Counted from the first letter of the stretch, positions 45,359 to 59,234 are shown. The stretch: 64,000 nt of DNA from Macromonas bipunctata (GCF_002837135.1 NZ_NWBQ01000023.1:1-64000); one strand, 5' to 3'. The notes: generated by a model from the letters alone, not told the origin. Numbers and translations: made by a program.

Positions 45359-48316
45359 TCAGGCGTTGGCCCAGGTGTGCAGTCGGGGCATGGCCACCGG
45401 TGGCAACTTGGCTTGCTCCAGGTAATGGTTGATCTGGGCCACTTTGTGCTGGATTTGTTGTGTGTGCCGGCCCGGGGGGAGCCATGCTGTGTGATCCTCT
45501 GGCCCGAGGTCGGGCAGGAATTCGGTCAGCCAACGCAGGTTGAGCGCCTCGAACAGCGGTACCCAGGTGTCCTCGCCCTTGATTTTGCGCCGTACCGACA
45601 GCGCCGGGTTGAACTGGTACTGGCCGTGCCCCACGCGCCAGAACAGTTTGCGGTTGTAGGCGTAGTCGCGGTTAAGCTCGTTGCGCGACAGCACGTTGTT
45701 GAGGTGGGGACGTTTGCGGCGCTCGGTGCGCAGCACGCTGGTGGGCAGGTGTTGCCAGGCTTGCAGCAGCGTGTCGGTGTTGAAGGCTCCAGCCGGTTTG
45801 TAGGCGTAGTTGATGGCCGTGTGGGTGATGTCGCGGAACCCGGCCCACAGCGTTTGCAGCAAAAAGTATTCGGTCAAGTGGCGGTCGATGCGCACCAGGC
45901 GTTCGCCGGTGTTGATGTCGAGAAATGCCGGGGCCAGCAGTTCGTACAGTGCGGGCAGGGTCTGGGTGGCAAATTCGGTATCGGTAAAGGCTTCGCGCAG
46001 CGCCCAGTGCAGGGCGTTGCAGCCGAAGTGGTCGGTGGCTTCTCGGTCGGCACCGCGTTCAACCAAGGCCTGCACCAAGGGCACGTTGCCTGAGGCGGCA
46101 GCGGCCATCAGCGGTGTCAGGTTCATGGGTAGGCGGTGTTCCAGCCCAAACTGTTCGCACTGGCGCAAGATGTCTTTGGTGTGGCGGCTGGCGTAGGTGG
46201 TGTAGCTTTTGCGCCGCAGGGTTTTGAGGCCAGCGGGTTCGGGCTTGTCGTACGCACGGTGCTGCAACAGGCTCTCGTACAAGCCTAGGCCGGGCTGGAA
46301 TTTGGCCACGCTGTGCAGGCAGCTGCTGAGTGTGGGCAGCTGGTGGCAGGCGGCAATTTCCAGCAGTTGCTGCTTGTGCTTGTTGCCGGGCACCTGGTCG
46401 ATGAAGACCTTGCGCATCAGCTCCTCGGTGTGGGCCTGGTCGAACACCGGCCACGGCGGCGTGGCCTGCTTGAGGATGTCCTTGCGGATGGCATCGGCCT
46501 GTTCCTGCTTGCCTTGCAGTTCGAGCTTGCGCGCCTCTTTTTGCCAGTCCTCCAGCGAGGACTGCTGCACCTTGAGGCTGACCTGGCCGCTGTCGCGCAC
46601 CTCCAGCAGGTCGAACAGCGGGTGGCGCAGGTCGGACTCGATCAGGTACAGGTTGCGCACCGCGCGCGTGAGCGCCACGTACAGCGCGTTGACGAAGAAC
46701 TTGTACACCTCCAGCGACTTGTCCTGCTTGTCCCTGGCGCGGCGGTATTCCAGCGTGTCGACTTGCAGGTCGGCGGCGGACACGCCGTCCACGATGTCGG
46801 CAAACTCGGCGCGGTGGTCGGACACAAAGCGGTACAGCACGATGTTGTCGTACTCCAGCCCCTTGGCCTCGTGGATGGAGAACAGCAGCGGCGTGCTGAA
46901 GTGCTGGCGCGCGGCGGCCTTGTCCTCGTCGCGCATCACCAGCACGGCAAACTGGGTGGATTGGCGGATTTGCTGGTTGAGCGCCTTTTTGTCGGCGTCC
47001 TTGTCGGCCAGCAGCTGCACCGCGCCGGGCTCGCCGCCCACGGCCTGCACCAGGTAGTTGCTCTCGCGGTCGATGGAGCCAAAGCGGCGCTGCTTGATCT
47101 TGAGCAGCTGGTTGGCCACGCGCGTGGCCTCGTGCCCGTTGCGGAAGTTGGCTGCCAGCACGCGCAGTTGCTGGCGTTCGGCCAGCGTGGCGTCCTGCCA
47201 GAACAGGCTCTTGACCTGTGCCCACGAGAAAAAGTTGGGGTGGACGATCTGGTTGGAATCGCCGCACAGCAGAAAGTGGCCAGGTTTTTTGAGCGTCTTG
47301 AGCACCAGTGCCAGTTGCACCGGTGTGAGGTCTTGCACCTCGTCCACCACTACAAAGTCGTAACGCGGCTGGGCGCGCGCTAGCCAGTCCTGCGCCACCA
47401 GGTTCAAGTCAAACAGCTGGGATTCGGCCAGCCAGGCGCGGTATTTCTCGAACAGGTCGTAGAGCGCGTCGCGCCGCTCGGGCGCAAAGATGGACTGGCG
47501 CACGCCCAGCGCGCGGTAGGCCTCGCGCGACAGGATGCCTTGCGCCGATGCGGCCAGCACGCCCCGGATTTCCTCGAACGCCTGGTGCGCTTCGATGTCC
47601 TTGAACGCTTGGCGGATGCGCGTGAACCAGCCCACAAAGTCGCGCCACAGCGCCTCGCGCCCCGGCGGCACGTGGATGGTTTCGATGAACTCGCGGTACG
47701 ACAGAAACACCGCCTCCTGCCCAGTGTGCTCAAAGCCGTTGGCGTAGTACAAATCGCGCGCGCTTTGGGCCAAAAACGCCGAGTGCGTCACGTACAGCAC
47801 CTCGCCTTCGGCGTGCTTGAGTTTTTCCAGCGTGAGGGCGGTCTTGCCGCTGCCCGCGCTGCCCACCACCACCAGCGGGGCGGGTTCGCGGTAGATGGCT
47901 TCCTGCACGTCGTCGAACGAGATCGGCTTGTCCAGCAGGTGGACGGCGGCGTGTTCGGGGTGCAGGTAGCGCAGGGGCGGGGCCTGCTGCGCGTCGGTTT
48001 CGGCCTCGGCCCAGTCGATGTCGGGGATCTTGGCCTCGTCGATGGTGGCGCCGCGCAGAAAGCGCGACTTGTCGTAGTCGTGGTTGAGGATGACTTCAAG
48101 CATCAGCGCGCAGACTTCGCCCTGGTAGGGCACCAGCGTGAACAGCAGGCGGTTGCTGTCGTCCAGGCGCGCGCGGTAGAAGCGGCCCTGGCCCGCCTGG
48201 CCCAGCTTCTTGACCTGGGCAGCCCGGAAGTCGCGCGCGGCAATGGCCTGCGCCACCTTGCGGTAGCTCTTGGCAACTTTGTGGGTGTCGAGGCCGGTGT
48301 ATTCCAGTATGCGCAT
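45359..48316 (-). CDS. RelE-like/UvrD-type helicase/ankyrin fusion protein
   Basis: 985 residues from the ATG at 48316. Residues 1-95 ([40 protein letters not shown]) look like a RelE/ParE-type fold. Then comes an SF1A UvrD/Rep helicase: Walker [18 protein letters not shown], Walker [43 protein letters not shown] and [14 protein letters not shown]. After about residue 700 an ankyrin-like segment follows ([38 protein letters not shown]) and then an unknown C-terminal region. It may be a defence or RNA/DNA-surveillance protein. Divergent from alaS, 122 bp apart; upstream of folA. Confidence 0.8.
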   Translation of the reverse strand: MRILEYTGLDTHKVAKSYRKVAQAIAARDFRAAQVKKLGQAGQGRFYRARLDDSNRLLFTLVPYQGEVCALMLEVILNHDYDKSRFLRGATIDEAKIPDIDWAEAETDAQQAPPLRYLHPEHAAVHLLDKPISFDDVQEAIYREPAPLVVVGSAGSGKTALTLEKLKHAEGEVLYVTHSAFLAQSARDLYYANGFEHTGQEAVFLSYREFIETIHVPPGREALWRDFVGWFTRIRQAFKDIEAHQAFEEIRGVLAASAQGILSREAYRALGVRQSIFAPERRDALYDLFEKYRAWLAESQLFDLNLVAQDWLARAQPRYDFVVVDEVQDLTPVQLALVLKTLKKPGHFLLCGDSNQIVHPNFFSWAQVKSLFWQDATLAERQQLRVLAANFRNGHEATRVANQLLKIKQRRFGSIDRESNYLVQAVGGEPGAVQLLADKDADKKALNQQIRQSTQFAVLVMRDEDKAAARQHFSTPLLFSIHEAKGLEYDNIVLYRFVSDHRAEFADIVDGVSAADLQVDTLEYRRARDKQDKSLEVYKFFVNALYVALTRAVRNLYLIESDLRHPLFDLLEVRDSGQVSLKVQQSSLEDWQKEARKLELQGKQEQADAIRKDILKQATPPWPVFDQAHTEELMRKVFIDQVPGNKHKQQLLEIAACHQLPTLSSCLHSVAKFQPGLGLYESLLQHRAYDKPEPAGLKTLRRKSYTTYASRHTKDILRQCEQFGLEHRLPMNLTPLMAAAASGNVPLVQALVERGADREATDHFGCNALHWALREAFTDTEFATQTLPALYELLAPAFLDINTGERLVRIDRHLTEYFLLQTLWAGFRDITHTAINYAYKPAGAFNTDTLLQAWQHLPTSVLRTERRKRPHLNNVLSRNELNRDYAYNRKLFWRVGHGQYQFNPALSVRRKIKGEDTWVPLFEALNLRWLTEFLPDLGPEDHTAWLPPGRHTQQIQHKVAQINHYLEQAKLPPVAMPRLHTWANA

Positions 48317-48438
48317 GGTGTGGGGGCAAAGAGGGGAAGCGTGCAAGCTGCAAGAATACCAGCCAGACCGCCCGCGTAAAATTCTGCCACCGGCACCGAC
48401 CGACCCCATTCCTGTCTTCATATACAAGCGCAACCGAC

Positions 48439-51075
48439 ATGACCCAGCTTTCCAGCACCCCCGTGGCCTCCGTGGCCGAGATCCGCAAGACCTTTCTGGA
48501 CTTTTTTGCCAGCAAGGGCCACACCGTGGTGGCATCGAGCCCGCTGGTGCCGGGCAACGACCCGACGCTGATGTTCACCAACTCGGGCATGGTGCAGTTC
48601 AAGGACGTGTTCCTGGGCAGCGACAAGCGCTCTTATGTGCGCGCCGCGTCGGTGCAGGCCTGCCTGCGGGCCGGTGGCAAGCACAACGACCTGGAGAACG
48701 TGGGCTATACCGCGCGCCACCACACCTTCTTTGAAATGTTGGGCAACTGGAGCTTTGGCGACTACTTCAAACGCGAAAGCCTGAAGTGGGCGTGGGAGCT
48801 GTTGACCGATGTGTACAAACTGCCCGCCGAGCGCCTGTTGGCCACGGTGTACGAAGAAGACGACGAAGCCTACGACATCTGGACGAAAGAGATCGGTCTG
48901 CCGCCCGAGCGCGTGATCCGCATTGGCGACAACAAGGGCGGACGCTACAAGTCGGACAACTTCTGGATGATGGCCGACACCGGCCCGTGCGGCCCGTGTT
49001 CCGAGATCTTCTACGACCACGGCGAGCACATCCCGGGTGGCCCCCCAGGCAGCCCCGAGGAGGACGGCGACCGCTTCATCGAAATCTGGAACAACGTGTT
49101 CATGCAGTTCGAGATGCACGAAGACGGCTCCCTCACGCCGTTGCCCGCGCCGTGCGTGGACACGGGCATGGGGCTGGAACGTCTGGCGGCCATTTTGCAG
49201 CACGTCCACAGCAACTACGAGATCGACCTGTTCGACGCACTGATCAAGGCCGCTGCGCGCGAGACCGGCTGTGCCGACCTGCACAACCCCAGCCTGCGCG
49301 TGATTGCCGACCACCTGCGCGCCACCGCCTTCCTGGTGAGCGACGGCGTGATGCCCAGCAACGAGGGCCGGGGCTACGTGCAGCGCCGCATTGTGCGCCG
49401 CGCCATCCGCCACGGCTACAAGCTGGGCCGCAAGGCACCGTTCTTCCACAAGCTGGTGCCCGACCTGGTGGCATTGATGGGCGAGGCTTACCCCAGCCTG
49501 GCCAACCAGGCGCAGCGCATCACCGACGTGCTCAAGGCTGAAGAAGAACGCTTCTACGAGACGCTGGCCCATGGCATGGACATTCTGGACACCGTCCTGA
49601 GCGTCGAGCGCGTGCTGCCGGGCGACGTGGCCTTCAAGCTGCACGACACCTACGGCTTCCCGCTGGACTTGACCAACGACGTGTGCCGCGAGCGCGGCGT
49701 GGCGGTGGATGCCGACGGCTTCAACGCCGCCATGGAGCGCCAGAAGGCCCAAGCCCGCGCCGCAGGCAAGTTCAAGATGGACAAGGCGCTGGAGTACCAC
49801 GGTGCTGGCAACGCCTTTGTGGGCTACGAGCAGCTGGAAGCGCCGCAAGCCAAGGTGTTGGCCATCTACGTGGACGGCGTGTCGGTGGCCGAACTCAAGT
49901 CGTGCCAGCACGGCGTGGTGGTGCTCGACACCACCCCGTTTTACGCCGAAAGCGGCGGCCAGGTGGGCGACCAGGGCTTTATTACCAGCGGTTCGGCGCG
50001 CTTTGCGGTGGCCGACACGCTCAAGATCAAGGCCGACGTGTTTGGCCACCACGGCGCGCTGGAAACCGGCACGCTGGCCGTGGGCGACCACGTGCTGGCC
50101 CAAGTGGACACCGAGTTGCGCCTGGCCACCGTGCGCAACCACAGCGCCACCCACCTGATGCACAAAGCTTTGCGCGAAGTGTTGGGCGCACACGTGCAGC
50201 AAAAAGGCTCGTTGGTGACGGCGGAGCGCACGCGCTTTGACTTTGCGCACAACGCCCCGGTCACGGACGCACAGATCCGCGAGATCGAGGCGATCGTGAA
50301 CGCCGAGATCCTGGCCAACGCCGCCACCGAGGCGCGCGTGATGGACATCGAAAGCGCGCAGCAGACCGGCGCCATGATGCTGTTTGGCGAGAAGTACGGC
50401 GAGACCGTGCGCGTGCTCGACATCGGCTCCAGCCGCGAGCTGTGCGGTGGCACCCACGTGCAGCGCACGGGCGACATCGGCCTGTTCAAGGTGGTGGCCG
50501 AAAGCGGTGTGGCCGCTGGCGTGCGCCGCATCGAGGCCGTGACCGGCGCCAACGCGCTGGCCTACCTGCAGTCGCTGGAACACACGGTGGCCGAGGCCGC
50601 TGCCGCGTTCAAGGCGCCGGTGGCCGAACTGACGCACCGCATCGCGCAGTCGCAGGACCAGATCAAGGCGCTCGAGAAAGAGATCGCCGCGCTCAAGGGC
50701 AAGCTCGCTTCGGCCCAAGGCGATGAGCTGCTGGGCCAGGCGGTGGACGTCAAGGGCCTGAAGGTGCTGGCCGCCGTGCTGCAAGGTGCCGATGCCAAGA
50801 CCCTGCGCGACACGATGGACAAGCTCAAGGACAAGCTCAAGACCGCAGCCATCGTGCTGGCCGCCGTCGATGGCAGCAAGGTGCAACTGGCCGCTGGCGT
50901 GACCGCCGACAGCGTGGGCAAGGTCAAGGCCGGCGAGCTGGTCAACTTTGTGGCCCAGCAAGTGGGCGGCAAGGGCGGTGGCAAGCCCGACATGGCCATG
51001 GCCGGCGGCACCGACGCCAGCCAGCTGCCCGCCGCGCTGGCCAGCGTGCCGGGCTGGGTTGGCGCCAAGTTGTAA
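48439..51075 (+). CDS. alaS: Alanyl-tRNA synthetase
   Basis: 878 residues. [38 protein letters not shown], the class II catalytic core, the editing domain with zinc ligands in [15 protein letters not shown] and [15 protein letters not shown], and the C-Ala tail ending [19 protein letters not shown] are all present. Charges tRNA-Ala and edits Ser/Gly mischarging. Complete. Confidence 0.98.
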   Translation: MTQLSSTPVASVAEIRKTFLDFFASKGHTVVASSPLVPGNDPTLMFTNSGMVQFKDVFLGSDKRSYVRAASVQACLRAGGKHNDLENVGYTARHHTFFEMLGNWSFGDYFKRESLKWAWELLTDVYKLPAERLLATVYEEDDEAYDIWTKEIGLPPERVIRIGDNKGGRYKSDNFWMMADTGPCGPCSEIFYDHGEHIPGGPPGSPEEDGDRFIEIWNNVFMQFEMHEDGSLTPLPAPCVDTGMGLERLAAILQHVHSNYEIDLFDALIKAAARETGCADLHNPSLRVIADHLRATAFLVSDGVMPSNEGRGYVQRRIVRRAIRHGYKLGRKAPFFHKLVPDLVALMGEAYPSLANQAQRITDVLKAEEERFYETLAHGMDILDTVLSVERVLPGDVAFKLHDTYGFPLDLTNDVCRERGVAVDADGFNAAMERQKAQARAAGKFKMDKALEYHGAGNAFVGYEQLEAPQAKVLAIYVDGVSVAELKSCQHGVVVLDTTPFYAESGGQVGDQGFITSGSARFAVADTLKIKADVFGHHGALETGTLAVGDHVLAQVDTELRLATVRNHSATHLMHKALREVLGAHVQQKGSLVTAERTRFDFAHNAPVTDAQIREIEAIVNAEILANAATEARVMDIESAQQTGAMMLFGEKYGETVRVLDIGSSRELCGGTHVQRTGDIGLFKVVAESGVAAGVRRIEAVTGANALAYLQSLEHTVAEAAAAFKAPVAELTHRIAQSQDQIKALEKEIAALKGKLASAQGDELLGQAVDVKGLKVLAAVLQGADAKTLRDTMDKLKDKLKTAAIVLAAVDGSKVQLAAGVTADSVGKVKAGELVNFVAQQVGGKGGGKPDMAMAGGTDASQLPAALASVPGWVGAKL

Positions 51076-51111
51076 TCCCTCCACCGAGCGAACGCGAGCA
51101 CTGGGCACACC

Positions 51112-53280
<2,169 letters not shown>

Positions 53281-53303
53281 GGCGCTGGCCTGCACCCCAG
53301 GCT

Positions 53304-54998
53304 TCAGCCCAGGCAGACCTGGTTGCGGCCCTTGGCCTTGGCCTGGTACATGGCGTCGTCGGCGCGCTTGAGCACGGCATCGACGCTGTGGTCGGTGGGG
53401 CTGAACAGCGTCAGGCCCAGGCTGGCCGAGCAGTGGTGCTGCACGGTGTGGGTGCCGTCGTTGTCACCGTCGGTGGGCAGGGGCAGCACGTAAGGCTGGG
53501 CCAGCACCTGGCGCACCTTGTTGGCCACGTGCAGCGCGGCACGCTGGGCGGCCCTGGGGTGCAGGCCCAGGTCCAGCAGCACCACCACGAACTCGTCGCC
53601 GCCCTGGCGGGCCACGGTGTCCTGGGCGCGCAGGCTGTGCTTCATGCGCCGCGCCGCTTCCTGCAGCAGCAGGTCGCCGGCGGCGTGGCCGTGGGTGTCG
53701 TTGAGGGGCTTGAAGTTGTCCAGGTCCAGGAAGATGACCGCGCCGTACTGGTGCGTGCGCATGCCGCGCACCAGCGCCTGCGACAGGCGCTCGTGCAGCA
53801 GGCTGCGGTTGGGCAGCTGGGTCAGGGTGTCGTAGAAGGCCAGGTGCTGGATCTGCGCCTCGTAGCGTTTGCGCTCGGTCAGGTCGCGCAGGCTGGCCAG
53901 CAGCAGCGCCTCGCCGTCGAGCCGCACGGTGTTGAGCGTGACTTCGGCCGGGAAGAGCTGGCCGTTGTCCAGGCGCTGGTGGACCCACTCGAAGCGGTGG
54001 CGGCCCAGGCGCCAGGCGGTGGCGATGTGCTCGTGGGCCAGCGTGGCCGAGAGGTTGCCGCATGGCTGGCGCTGCGGCGAGAGGTCGCCGGGCTGGTGGC
54101 GGCAGAACGCGGCCTTGTCGGTTGCGCCAAACAGCTGCAGCGTCATGTTGTTGCAGTCGATGAAGCGTTGCTCCTGCAGCACCAGCACGGCCTCGCTGGT
54201 GGCCTCGAACAGGGTGCGGAAACGCAGCTCTGAGCGTTGCAGCGCGGCCTGGGCTTGCATGAGTTCGGTCACGTCGGACGAGAACCCGATCAGGCAGCGC
54301 CCCAGCGGCGGGCGCTCCAGCGCCAGCTTGATCGACCAGAAGTGGTGCTTGACGCCGTGGCGGTCGTGCACCAGCTCGTGCCCGGCCTGGCGCTGGCCGC
54401 TGGCAAACACGCGGTCGTCCAGCGCCCGGAACTGCGCGGCGGTCTCGGGCGGCAGCAGCTCCTGGTCGGTGTGGCCGATGATGTCGGCCACGTCGCGCCC
54501 GTAGAGCTGGGCCACCTTGCCGTTGACGTAGAGGTAGGCGCGGTCGGGCCCCTTCATGTAGATGTGGGCCTCGACGTTGTCGAGCACGGTGTCGAGCAGT
54601 TCGCGGTGCGCGCGCAGTTCGCTCTCGGCCTGTTCCTGCGCGGTGATGTCGTTGGAGATGCCGCACAGGCCCACCACCTGGCCCTGTTCGTCGCGCAGCG
54701 CCACCTTGACGCTGAGGAAGCTGTGCGTCTGGCCGCTGCTGCTCAGGGTGCGGGTCTCGCGCACGGTCAGTGGCTCGCCGCTGGTCATGACCTGCTGGTC
54801 GTTGGCGCGCACCTGGGCGTGGTGAGCCGGGGCCAGGAAGGCGCTGTCGTCGCGCCCGAGGATGTGCTCCGGCGCCGTGTTGAACAGCTGCCCCACCTGC
54901 TGGTTGGCGTAGGTGTAGCGGCCCTGGCGGTCCTTGGTGTAGATGCAGGCCTGCACGTTGTCCAGCACGGCGCGCAGTTGGAGCAGTTCGTTGTTCAC
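53304..54998 (-). CDS. PAS-domain diguanylate cyclase (GGDEF)
   Basis: 564 residues from a GTG at 54998 with AGG ahead; a TTG at 55016 is possible. Three PAS domains (VLDNVQACIYTKDRQGRYTY, VLDNVEAHIYMKGPDRAYLY, LFEATSEAVLVLQEQRFIDC) precede the GGDEF domain (LAFYDTLTQLPNRSLLHERL, FLDLDNFKPLNDTHGHAAGD, VARQGGDEFVVVLLDLG). The active-site GGDEF is intact and an RxxD product-inhibition site (RAQD) lies five residues before it. No membrane segment and no EAL domain. Makes cyclic di-GMP in the cytoplasm. Confidence 0.92.
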   Translation of the reverse strand: MNNELLQLRAVLDNVQACIYTKDRQGRYTYANQQVGQLFNTAPEHILGRDDSAFLAPAHHAQVRANDQQVMTSGEPLTVRETRTLSSSGQTHSFLSVKVALRDEQGQVVGLCGISNDITAQEQAESELRAHRELLDTVLDNVEAHIYMKGPDRAYLYVNGKVAQLYGRDVADIIGHTDQELLPPETAAQFRALDDRVFASGQRQAGHELVHDRHGVKHHFWSIKLALERPPLGRCLIGFSSDVTELMQAQAALQRSELRFRTLFEATSEAVLVLQEQRFIDCNNMTLQLFGATDKAAFCRHQPGDLSPQRQPCGNLSATLAHEHIATAWRLGRHRFEWVHQRLDNGQLFPAEVTLNTVRLDGEALLLASLRDLTERKRYEAQIQHLAFYDTLTQLPNRSLLHERLSQALVRGMRTHQYGAVIFLDLDNFKPLNDTHGHAAGDLLLQEAARRMKHSLRAQDTVARQGGDEFVVVLLDLGLHPRAAQRAALHVANKVRQVLAQPYVLPLPTDGDNDGTHTVQHHCSASLGLTLFSPTDHSVDAVLKRADDAMYQAKAKGRNQVCLG

Positions 54999-55066
54999 GT
55001 TGAACCTGTCGGGCAAAAAAGGAGAAACGCTATCTTACGTGGTTGCGGGGGCCCTGGCTGCAAAAG

Positions 55067-55089
55067 TTATCCACAGATTCTGTGTGTAA
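55067..55089. promoter_or_regulatory. Inverted pair of DnaA-box-like 9-mers
   Basis: TTATCCACA at 55067-55075 is a perfect DnaA box; the complement of 55081-55089 reads TTACACACA, a near match, with 5 bp between. They lie 69 bp upstream of the GGDEF gene in a 293-bp gap (54999-55290) that holds no gene. CCACTAGCG also occurs twice in the gap (55137 and 55168 regions). Confidence 0.35.
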
Positions 55090-55290
55090 CTTTGATGACG
55101 TGCCCCGCCGTGGTGCATGGGTGGGCCTGGGGCGGGCCACTAGCGCTGGGGTGGTGCAAGGGCGCCGCCCACTAGCGGTAGTTGCCACCACGGGGTGCGC
55201 CACCGGGCCAGGCAGCGGTGCCAACCAAGGGGAAACCCTGATATGCACAGGGTGCCTAAAAAACAGGCAATCTGTGGCTGGGGGTGGTTG

Positions 55291-56238
55291 TCAGGTGGCG
55301 GCGGGCCAGTCCAGTTGTTGCTGGCTGACAAAGTGGCGTTCCTGCCCGGTCACGGGGTCGGTGAAGCGCACCGCGCGCGCCAGCAGGCGCAGCGGTTCGG
55401 CAAAGTCTTCCAGCTCGCCGGGGGCGCGCCGCACGGTGGGGTAAAACTGGTCGCCCAGCAGCGGCAGGCCCAGGCCGTGCATGTGTACGCGCAGTTGGTG
55501 GCGCTTGCCGGTCACGGGTTCGAGCTGGTAGCGCGCCCAGCCGCCGCGCTGTTCCAGCAGGTGGATGTGGGTTTCGCTGTTGTGGGGCAGGTTCTCGTGC
55601 GGCAGGGCTTCGCGCATCTTGTAGAAAGCGTCTTCTTGCTCCAGGATGTGGCTGCGCCGTGTGTGAGGCCAAGTCAGGTGGGGCGCGGCGGGGGCGATGG
55701 CTTCGTAGGTCTTGCCGATGCGCCGTTCGCGAAACAGGCGTTGGTAGGCATCGCGGTCTTGCGGGCGCAGGCTGAACAGCACCAGCCCAGCGGTTTCGCG
55801 GTCGATGCGGTGCAGGGGGCTCAGGTCGGGCAGGTTGAGCCGTTGCTTGAGCCGCACCAGCAGGCTTTGGCGCACGTAGCGCCCGCCCGGCGTGACGGGC
55901 AGGAAGTGCGGCTTGTCCGCCACCAGCAGGTGCTCGTCCTGGAACAGCACGGTTTCGCGGAACGGGATCTCTGGTTCGTGCGGCAGTTGCCGCCAGTAGT
56001 AGGCGCGCAGGCCGTTGCGCCACGGGGTGTCGGGGGGCAACGGCTGGTTGGCATCGTCCACCACTTCGCCGCTGGCCATGCGCTGGGCCCAGTCGTCCCG
56101 GCCCACGGCGGGCATGCGCTCGGCCAAATAGTCGAGCAGCAGCCGCCACGGCGGCTGGCGCATGTGGGGCAGCGCCACGCAGCTGGGCGAGACCCCTTCG
56201 CGCATCGGGATGGCGGGGTTCTTGGGCACGTGGGCCAT
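55291..56238 (-). CDS. RluA-family RNA pseudouridine synthase
   Basis: 315 residues from the ATG at 56238. SPLHRIDRETAGLVLFSLR holds the catalytic aspartate; LVADKPHFLPVTPGGRYVRQS and RYQLEPVTGKRHQLRVHMHGLG are RluA-family blocks. There is no clear S4 domain; the N-terminal region PPWRLLLDYLAERMPAVGRDDWAQ replaces it. Target site unknown; RluA/TruC-type substrates are possible. It follows trmB by 34 bp. Confidence 0.88.
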   Translation of the reverse strand: MAHVPKNPAIPMREGVSPSCVALPHMRQPPWRLLLDYLAERMPAVGRDDWAQRMASGEVVDDANQPLPPDTPWRNGLRAYYWRQLPHEPEIPFRETVLFQDEHLLVADKPHFLPVTPGGRYVRQSLLVRLKQRLNLPDLSPLHRIDRETAGLVLFSLRPQDRDAYQRLFRERRIGKTYEAIAPAAPHLTWPHTRRSHILEQEDAFYKMREALPHENLPHNSETHIHLLEQRGGWARYQLEPVTGKRHQLRVHMHGLGLPLLGDQFYPTVRRAPGELEDFAEPLRLLARAVRFTDPVTGQERHFVSQQQLDWPAAT

Positions 56239-56272
56239 AAGCGGGGTGGCGTGGCGGGGTTGAACGGCGGGT

Positions 56273-57025
56273 TTAGATGCGGCGGAACACCACGTCCCAG
56301 ACCCCGTGGCCCAAGCGCAGGCCACGGTTCTCGAACTTGGTCAGGGGGCGGTACTCGGGTTTGGGCGCGTAGCCACCCAGGCCCGCGTCGGTGGCGGTGT
56401 TGGCCAGGTCGGGGTTGGCGCTCAGCACTTCCAACATCTGTTCGGCGTAGGGTTGCCAGTCGGTGGCGCAGTGCAGGTAGCCGCCGGGCTGGAGTCGGCT
56501 GACCAGCTTGGCCACGAAGGGGGTCTGGATCAGACGGCGTTTGTTGTGCTTCTTCTTGTGCCACGGGTCGGGGAAGAAGATGTGGATGCCTGCCAGCGGT
56601 TGCCCTGGCAGCATGTGTTCCAGCACCTCCACCGCGTCGTGTTGCAGGATGCGGATGTTGTGGAGGTCTTGCTCGCCAATGCGCTTGAGCAGCGCGCCCA
56701 CGCCGGGTTCGTGGACTTCGCAGCAGAGAAAGTTGTCGTCCGGGCGCACGCGCGCAATGTGGGCGGTGGCTTCGCCCATGCCAAAGCCGATTTCAAGGAT
56801 CAGTGGCGCGCTGCGGCCAAAGGCGCTGGTAGCGTCCAGCGGCTGGCCGGTGTAGGGCAGCAAGAAGCGCGGGCCCAGTTCTTCAAAGGCCTTGGCCTGC
56901 CCGGTGGTGGTGCGGCCTGCGCGTTTGACGTAGCTCTTGATGGTCTTGGGGTGGGCCACGCCAGCGGGGGCGGTACCGGGGGCGGTGGGGTCAGCGGACG
57001 GGGTATCGGGGTGTTCTGTCGTCAT
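56273..57025 (-). CDS. trmB: tRNA (guanine-N7-)-methyltransferase
   Basis: 250 residues. [17 protein letters not shown] is the SAM motif; [34 protein letters not shown] and [16 protein letters not shown] are TrmB blocks; the C-terminus [18 protein letters not shown] is typical. It methylates G46 of tRNAs. The first 30 or so residues are a proline/alanine/threonine-rich extension before [10 protein letters not shown]. Confidence 0.96.
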   Translation of the reverse strand: MTTEHPDTPSADPTAPGTAPAGVAHPKTIKSYVKRAGRTTTGQAKAFEELGPRFLLPYTGQPLDATSAFGRSAPLILEIGFGMGEATAHIARVRPDDNFLCCEVHEPGVGALLKRIGEQDLHNIRILQHDAVEVLEHMLPGQPLAGIHIFFPDPWHKKKHNKRRLIQTPFVAKLVSRLQPGGYLHCATDWQPYAEQMLEVLSANPDLANTATDAGLGGYAPKPEYRPLTKFENRGLRLGHGVWDVVFRRI

Positions 57026-57036
57026 GTGTGGGTCCA

Positions 57037-57972
57037 TCAGCGTGTGTGCGTGGCCCGGCATTGTAGAGAGCCCGCCCAAGCGGGTACCCAGTGGGCCAGC
57101 GCCTGTGCCACCGTGGTGGCTGTCGAATTCACCGGCAGGCCCAGCACGGCAGCGGCGGTGTTCAGGGCAGCCAGAGCTTGGGCTGGGGTGTCCAGCACCA
57201 GAGCTGGTGCTCCGTGCTGCTTGGAGAGTTTTTCGCCATCTGGGCCCCTTACCAAGGGTGTGTGCAAGTATTGTGGGTGTGGCAGCCCCAGCGCGGCTTG
57301 CAGCAGGCGCTGGCGGGCGGTGTTGTCGGTCAGGTCTTCGCCGCGCACTATATGGGTGATGCCTTGGGCTGCGTCGTCCACCACCACCGCCAATTGGTAC
57401 GCCCACAGGCCGTCGGCGCGGCGCAGCACAAAGTCGCCCACGTCGGTGGCCACGTCCTGTTGTTGCGGCCCCAAGCGGCGGTCGGTCCAATGTTGTACGG
57501 CAGGCCAATGTAAGCGGCGGGTGCATGCCTCCACGTGCAAGCGCCAAGCGCGGGCGGGCTGGCCGTGCAGGCCGCCGTGTTCGGGGCGGCAGGTGCCGGG
57601 GTACACCCACTCGTGGTGCCGCTGGTGTGCTTGGCCACGTGCGGCCTGGGCGGTGGCAATGGCTTTGCGGGTGCAGGCGCAGGGATAAGCCAGCCCGTGG
57701 GCTTGCAACTGTTCCAGCGCCGTCTGGTAGGCCGCACCGCGTTGCGATTGCCACAGCACCGGCCCATCGCTGACAAGGCCACAGGCGGCGAGCTGGCGCA
57801 GGATTGCGGTATCGGCACCGGGCTGGCAGCGCGGGCCGTCCACGTCCTCGATGCGCACCAGCCAGCGCCCGTGGTGGGCACGGGCATCCAACCAACTGGC
57901 CAGTGCCGCCACCAGCGAGCCCGCGTGCAGCGGCCCGGTGGGCGAGGGCGCAAAGCGCCCGATGTAACTCAC
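57037..57972 (-). CDS. gluQ: Glutamyl-Q tRNA(Asp) synthetase
   Basis: 311 residues from GTG at 57972, which overlaps the preceding stop (GTGA). It resembles the catalytic half of Glu[26 protein letters not shown] (HIGH-type motif), [10 protein letters not shown] and the zinc-binding cysteine region, and [13 protein letters not shown] (KMSKS-type). There is no anticodon-binding domain, as expected. It adds glutamate to queuosine in tRNA-Asp. Confidence 0.95.
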   Translation of the reverse strand: MSYIGRFAPSPTGPLHAGSLVAALASWLDARAHHGRWLVRIEDVDGPRCQPGADTAILRQLAACGLVSDGPVLWQSQRGAAYQTALEQLQAHGLAYPCACTRKAIATAQAARGQAHQRHHEWVYPGTCRPEHGGLHGQPARAWRLHVEACTRRLHWPAVQHWTDRRLGPQQQDVATDVGDFVLRRADGLWAYQLAVVVDDAAQGITHIVRGEDLTDNTARQRLLQAALGLPHPQYLHTPLVRGPDGEKLSKQHGAPALVLDTPAQALAALNTAAAVLGLPVNSTATTVAQALAHWVPAWAGSLQCRATHTR

Positions 57973-59066
57973 GCCAACTTCAGGCCCAGTTCCAGGCCCG
58001 ACACGAAAGCGTCTTCCACCCGGTGCCCCAGGCACCAGTCGCCGCACAGGCCCAGACCCAGGCTGGCATCCCACAGGTAGGGCTGGCCCAGTGGCTGTTG
58101 GGTTTGCGCGTACAGCCAACGGTGCGCGGCGCTGAAGCTGGGTTGCGCGTGGATGCCGCTGACCTCGGCAAAGGCCTTGAGCAGCTTGGCGGTGACGCGC
58201 TCGGCACTGTCGTTGACGTGTTCCGCCGTCCACGCCGGGTTGGCCTGGATCGTCCAGCGCTCAATGCTGCCCCGGCCCGGCTTGCTGGCTTCGCGCACCA
58301 TCCAGCTGATGCGGTGGTGGGTGCTGCGCGCGGCGTTCCACTGCGGGCCAATGTGTGGCAGGTTGGGTTGCATGGCTTGCGGGTAGGCCACCATCAGCGT
58401 CCAGCACGGGGCCACTGTGACCGGGGCCAGTGCTTGTTGCAGCGCGGGGGCCAGTTCGGACGCTTGCAACAGCGCCAGTGCCTGCGGATGCGGCGCGGCC
58501 AGCACCACTTGGTTAAAGCCGCCATAGACGTGCTGCGTGTTTTCGGGGCCGGTGGTGCGCAGCTGCCACTGTTCGGGGTGCAGCGCGTCGCGCTCGATGC
58601 GTTCGACCTTGGTCTGGCGCTGGACTTGCACCTGGTGGGCGTTGGCGGCCAGTTGCTCGCCCCACTGGCGGGTCAGGCTGTTCATGCCGGGGGCGGGTAC
58701 CCAGTGCGGCTCCAGTGGCGGCGGGTTGGTGGCCACGGCCTGGCCGGTTTCGTCCAGCACACGCACGGTGGTCACGCTCCACGGGCGCACCAGATCGGGC
58801 GTGGCTTGCAGCGCGGTGGCAAAGCGGGGGTCGCGCACGGTGAAGTACTGCGCGCCGTGGTCGAAGGTGCCAAATTCGGTGGACTTGGTGGACATGCGCC
58901 CGCCGTAGCCCCGGCTTTTTTCCAGCAACGTGACGCGGTGGCCCGCTTGCACCAGTGCGCGGGCGCAGCTCAGGCCCGCCATGCCAGCGCCCACGATGGC
59001 GATGTGGCGCGGCGTGCCCGCACGGGCAGGCGACAGGCTGGGGGTGGTGGAAGTGGAATGTGGCAT
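57969..59066 (-). CDS. NAD(P)/FAD-dependent amine-oxidase-like oxidoreductase
   Basis: 365 residues from the ATG at 59066 (AGGAG ahead). [21 protein letters not shown] is the Rossmann FAD motif, [16 protein letters not shown] the second, and [24 protein letters not shown] the C-terminal flavin motif. This is the renalase-like group common in proteobacteria; the substrate is not known. Coupled to gluQ by a 4-bp overlap. Confidence 0.88.
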   Translation of the reverse strand: MPHSTSTTPSLSPARAGTPRHIAIVGAGMAGLSCARALVQAGHRVTLLEKSRGYGGRMSTKSTEFGTFDHGAQYFTVRDPRFATALQATPDLVRPWSVTTVRVLDETGQAVATNPPPLEPHWVPAPGMNSLTRQWGEQLAANAHQVQVQRQTKVERIERDALHPEQWQLRTTGPENTQHVYGGFNQVVLAAPHPQALALLQASELAPALQQALAPVTVAPCWTLMVAYPQAMQPNLPHIGPQWNAARSTHHRISWMVREASKPGRGSIERWTIQANPAWTAEHVNDSAERVTAKLLKAFAEVSGIHAQPSFSAAHRWLYAQTQQPLGQPYLWDASLGLGLCGDWCLGHRVEDAFVSGLELGLKLA

Positions 59067-59234
59067 GGTTGAGGCTCCTGATGCCACCACTGTAACAGCC
59101 ACCGTGGTGCAACAAGCGGCGGTGTAGAGGCCGATTCATCAGCAAAGCCCATAGGGTGTGCCGTATGGCAATCCGAGGCACAATGTTGGCGGTTGGGCGC
59201 CCGCCGGGCGCCGTGTTTTTTCAGGAGCAGATGT

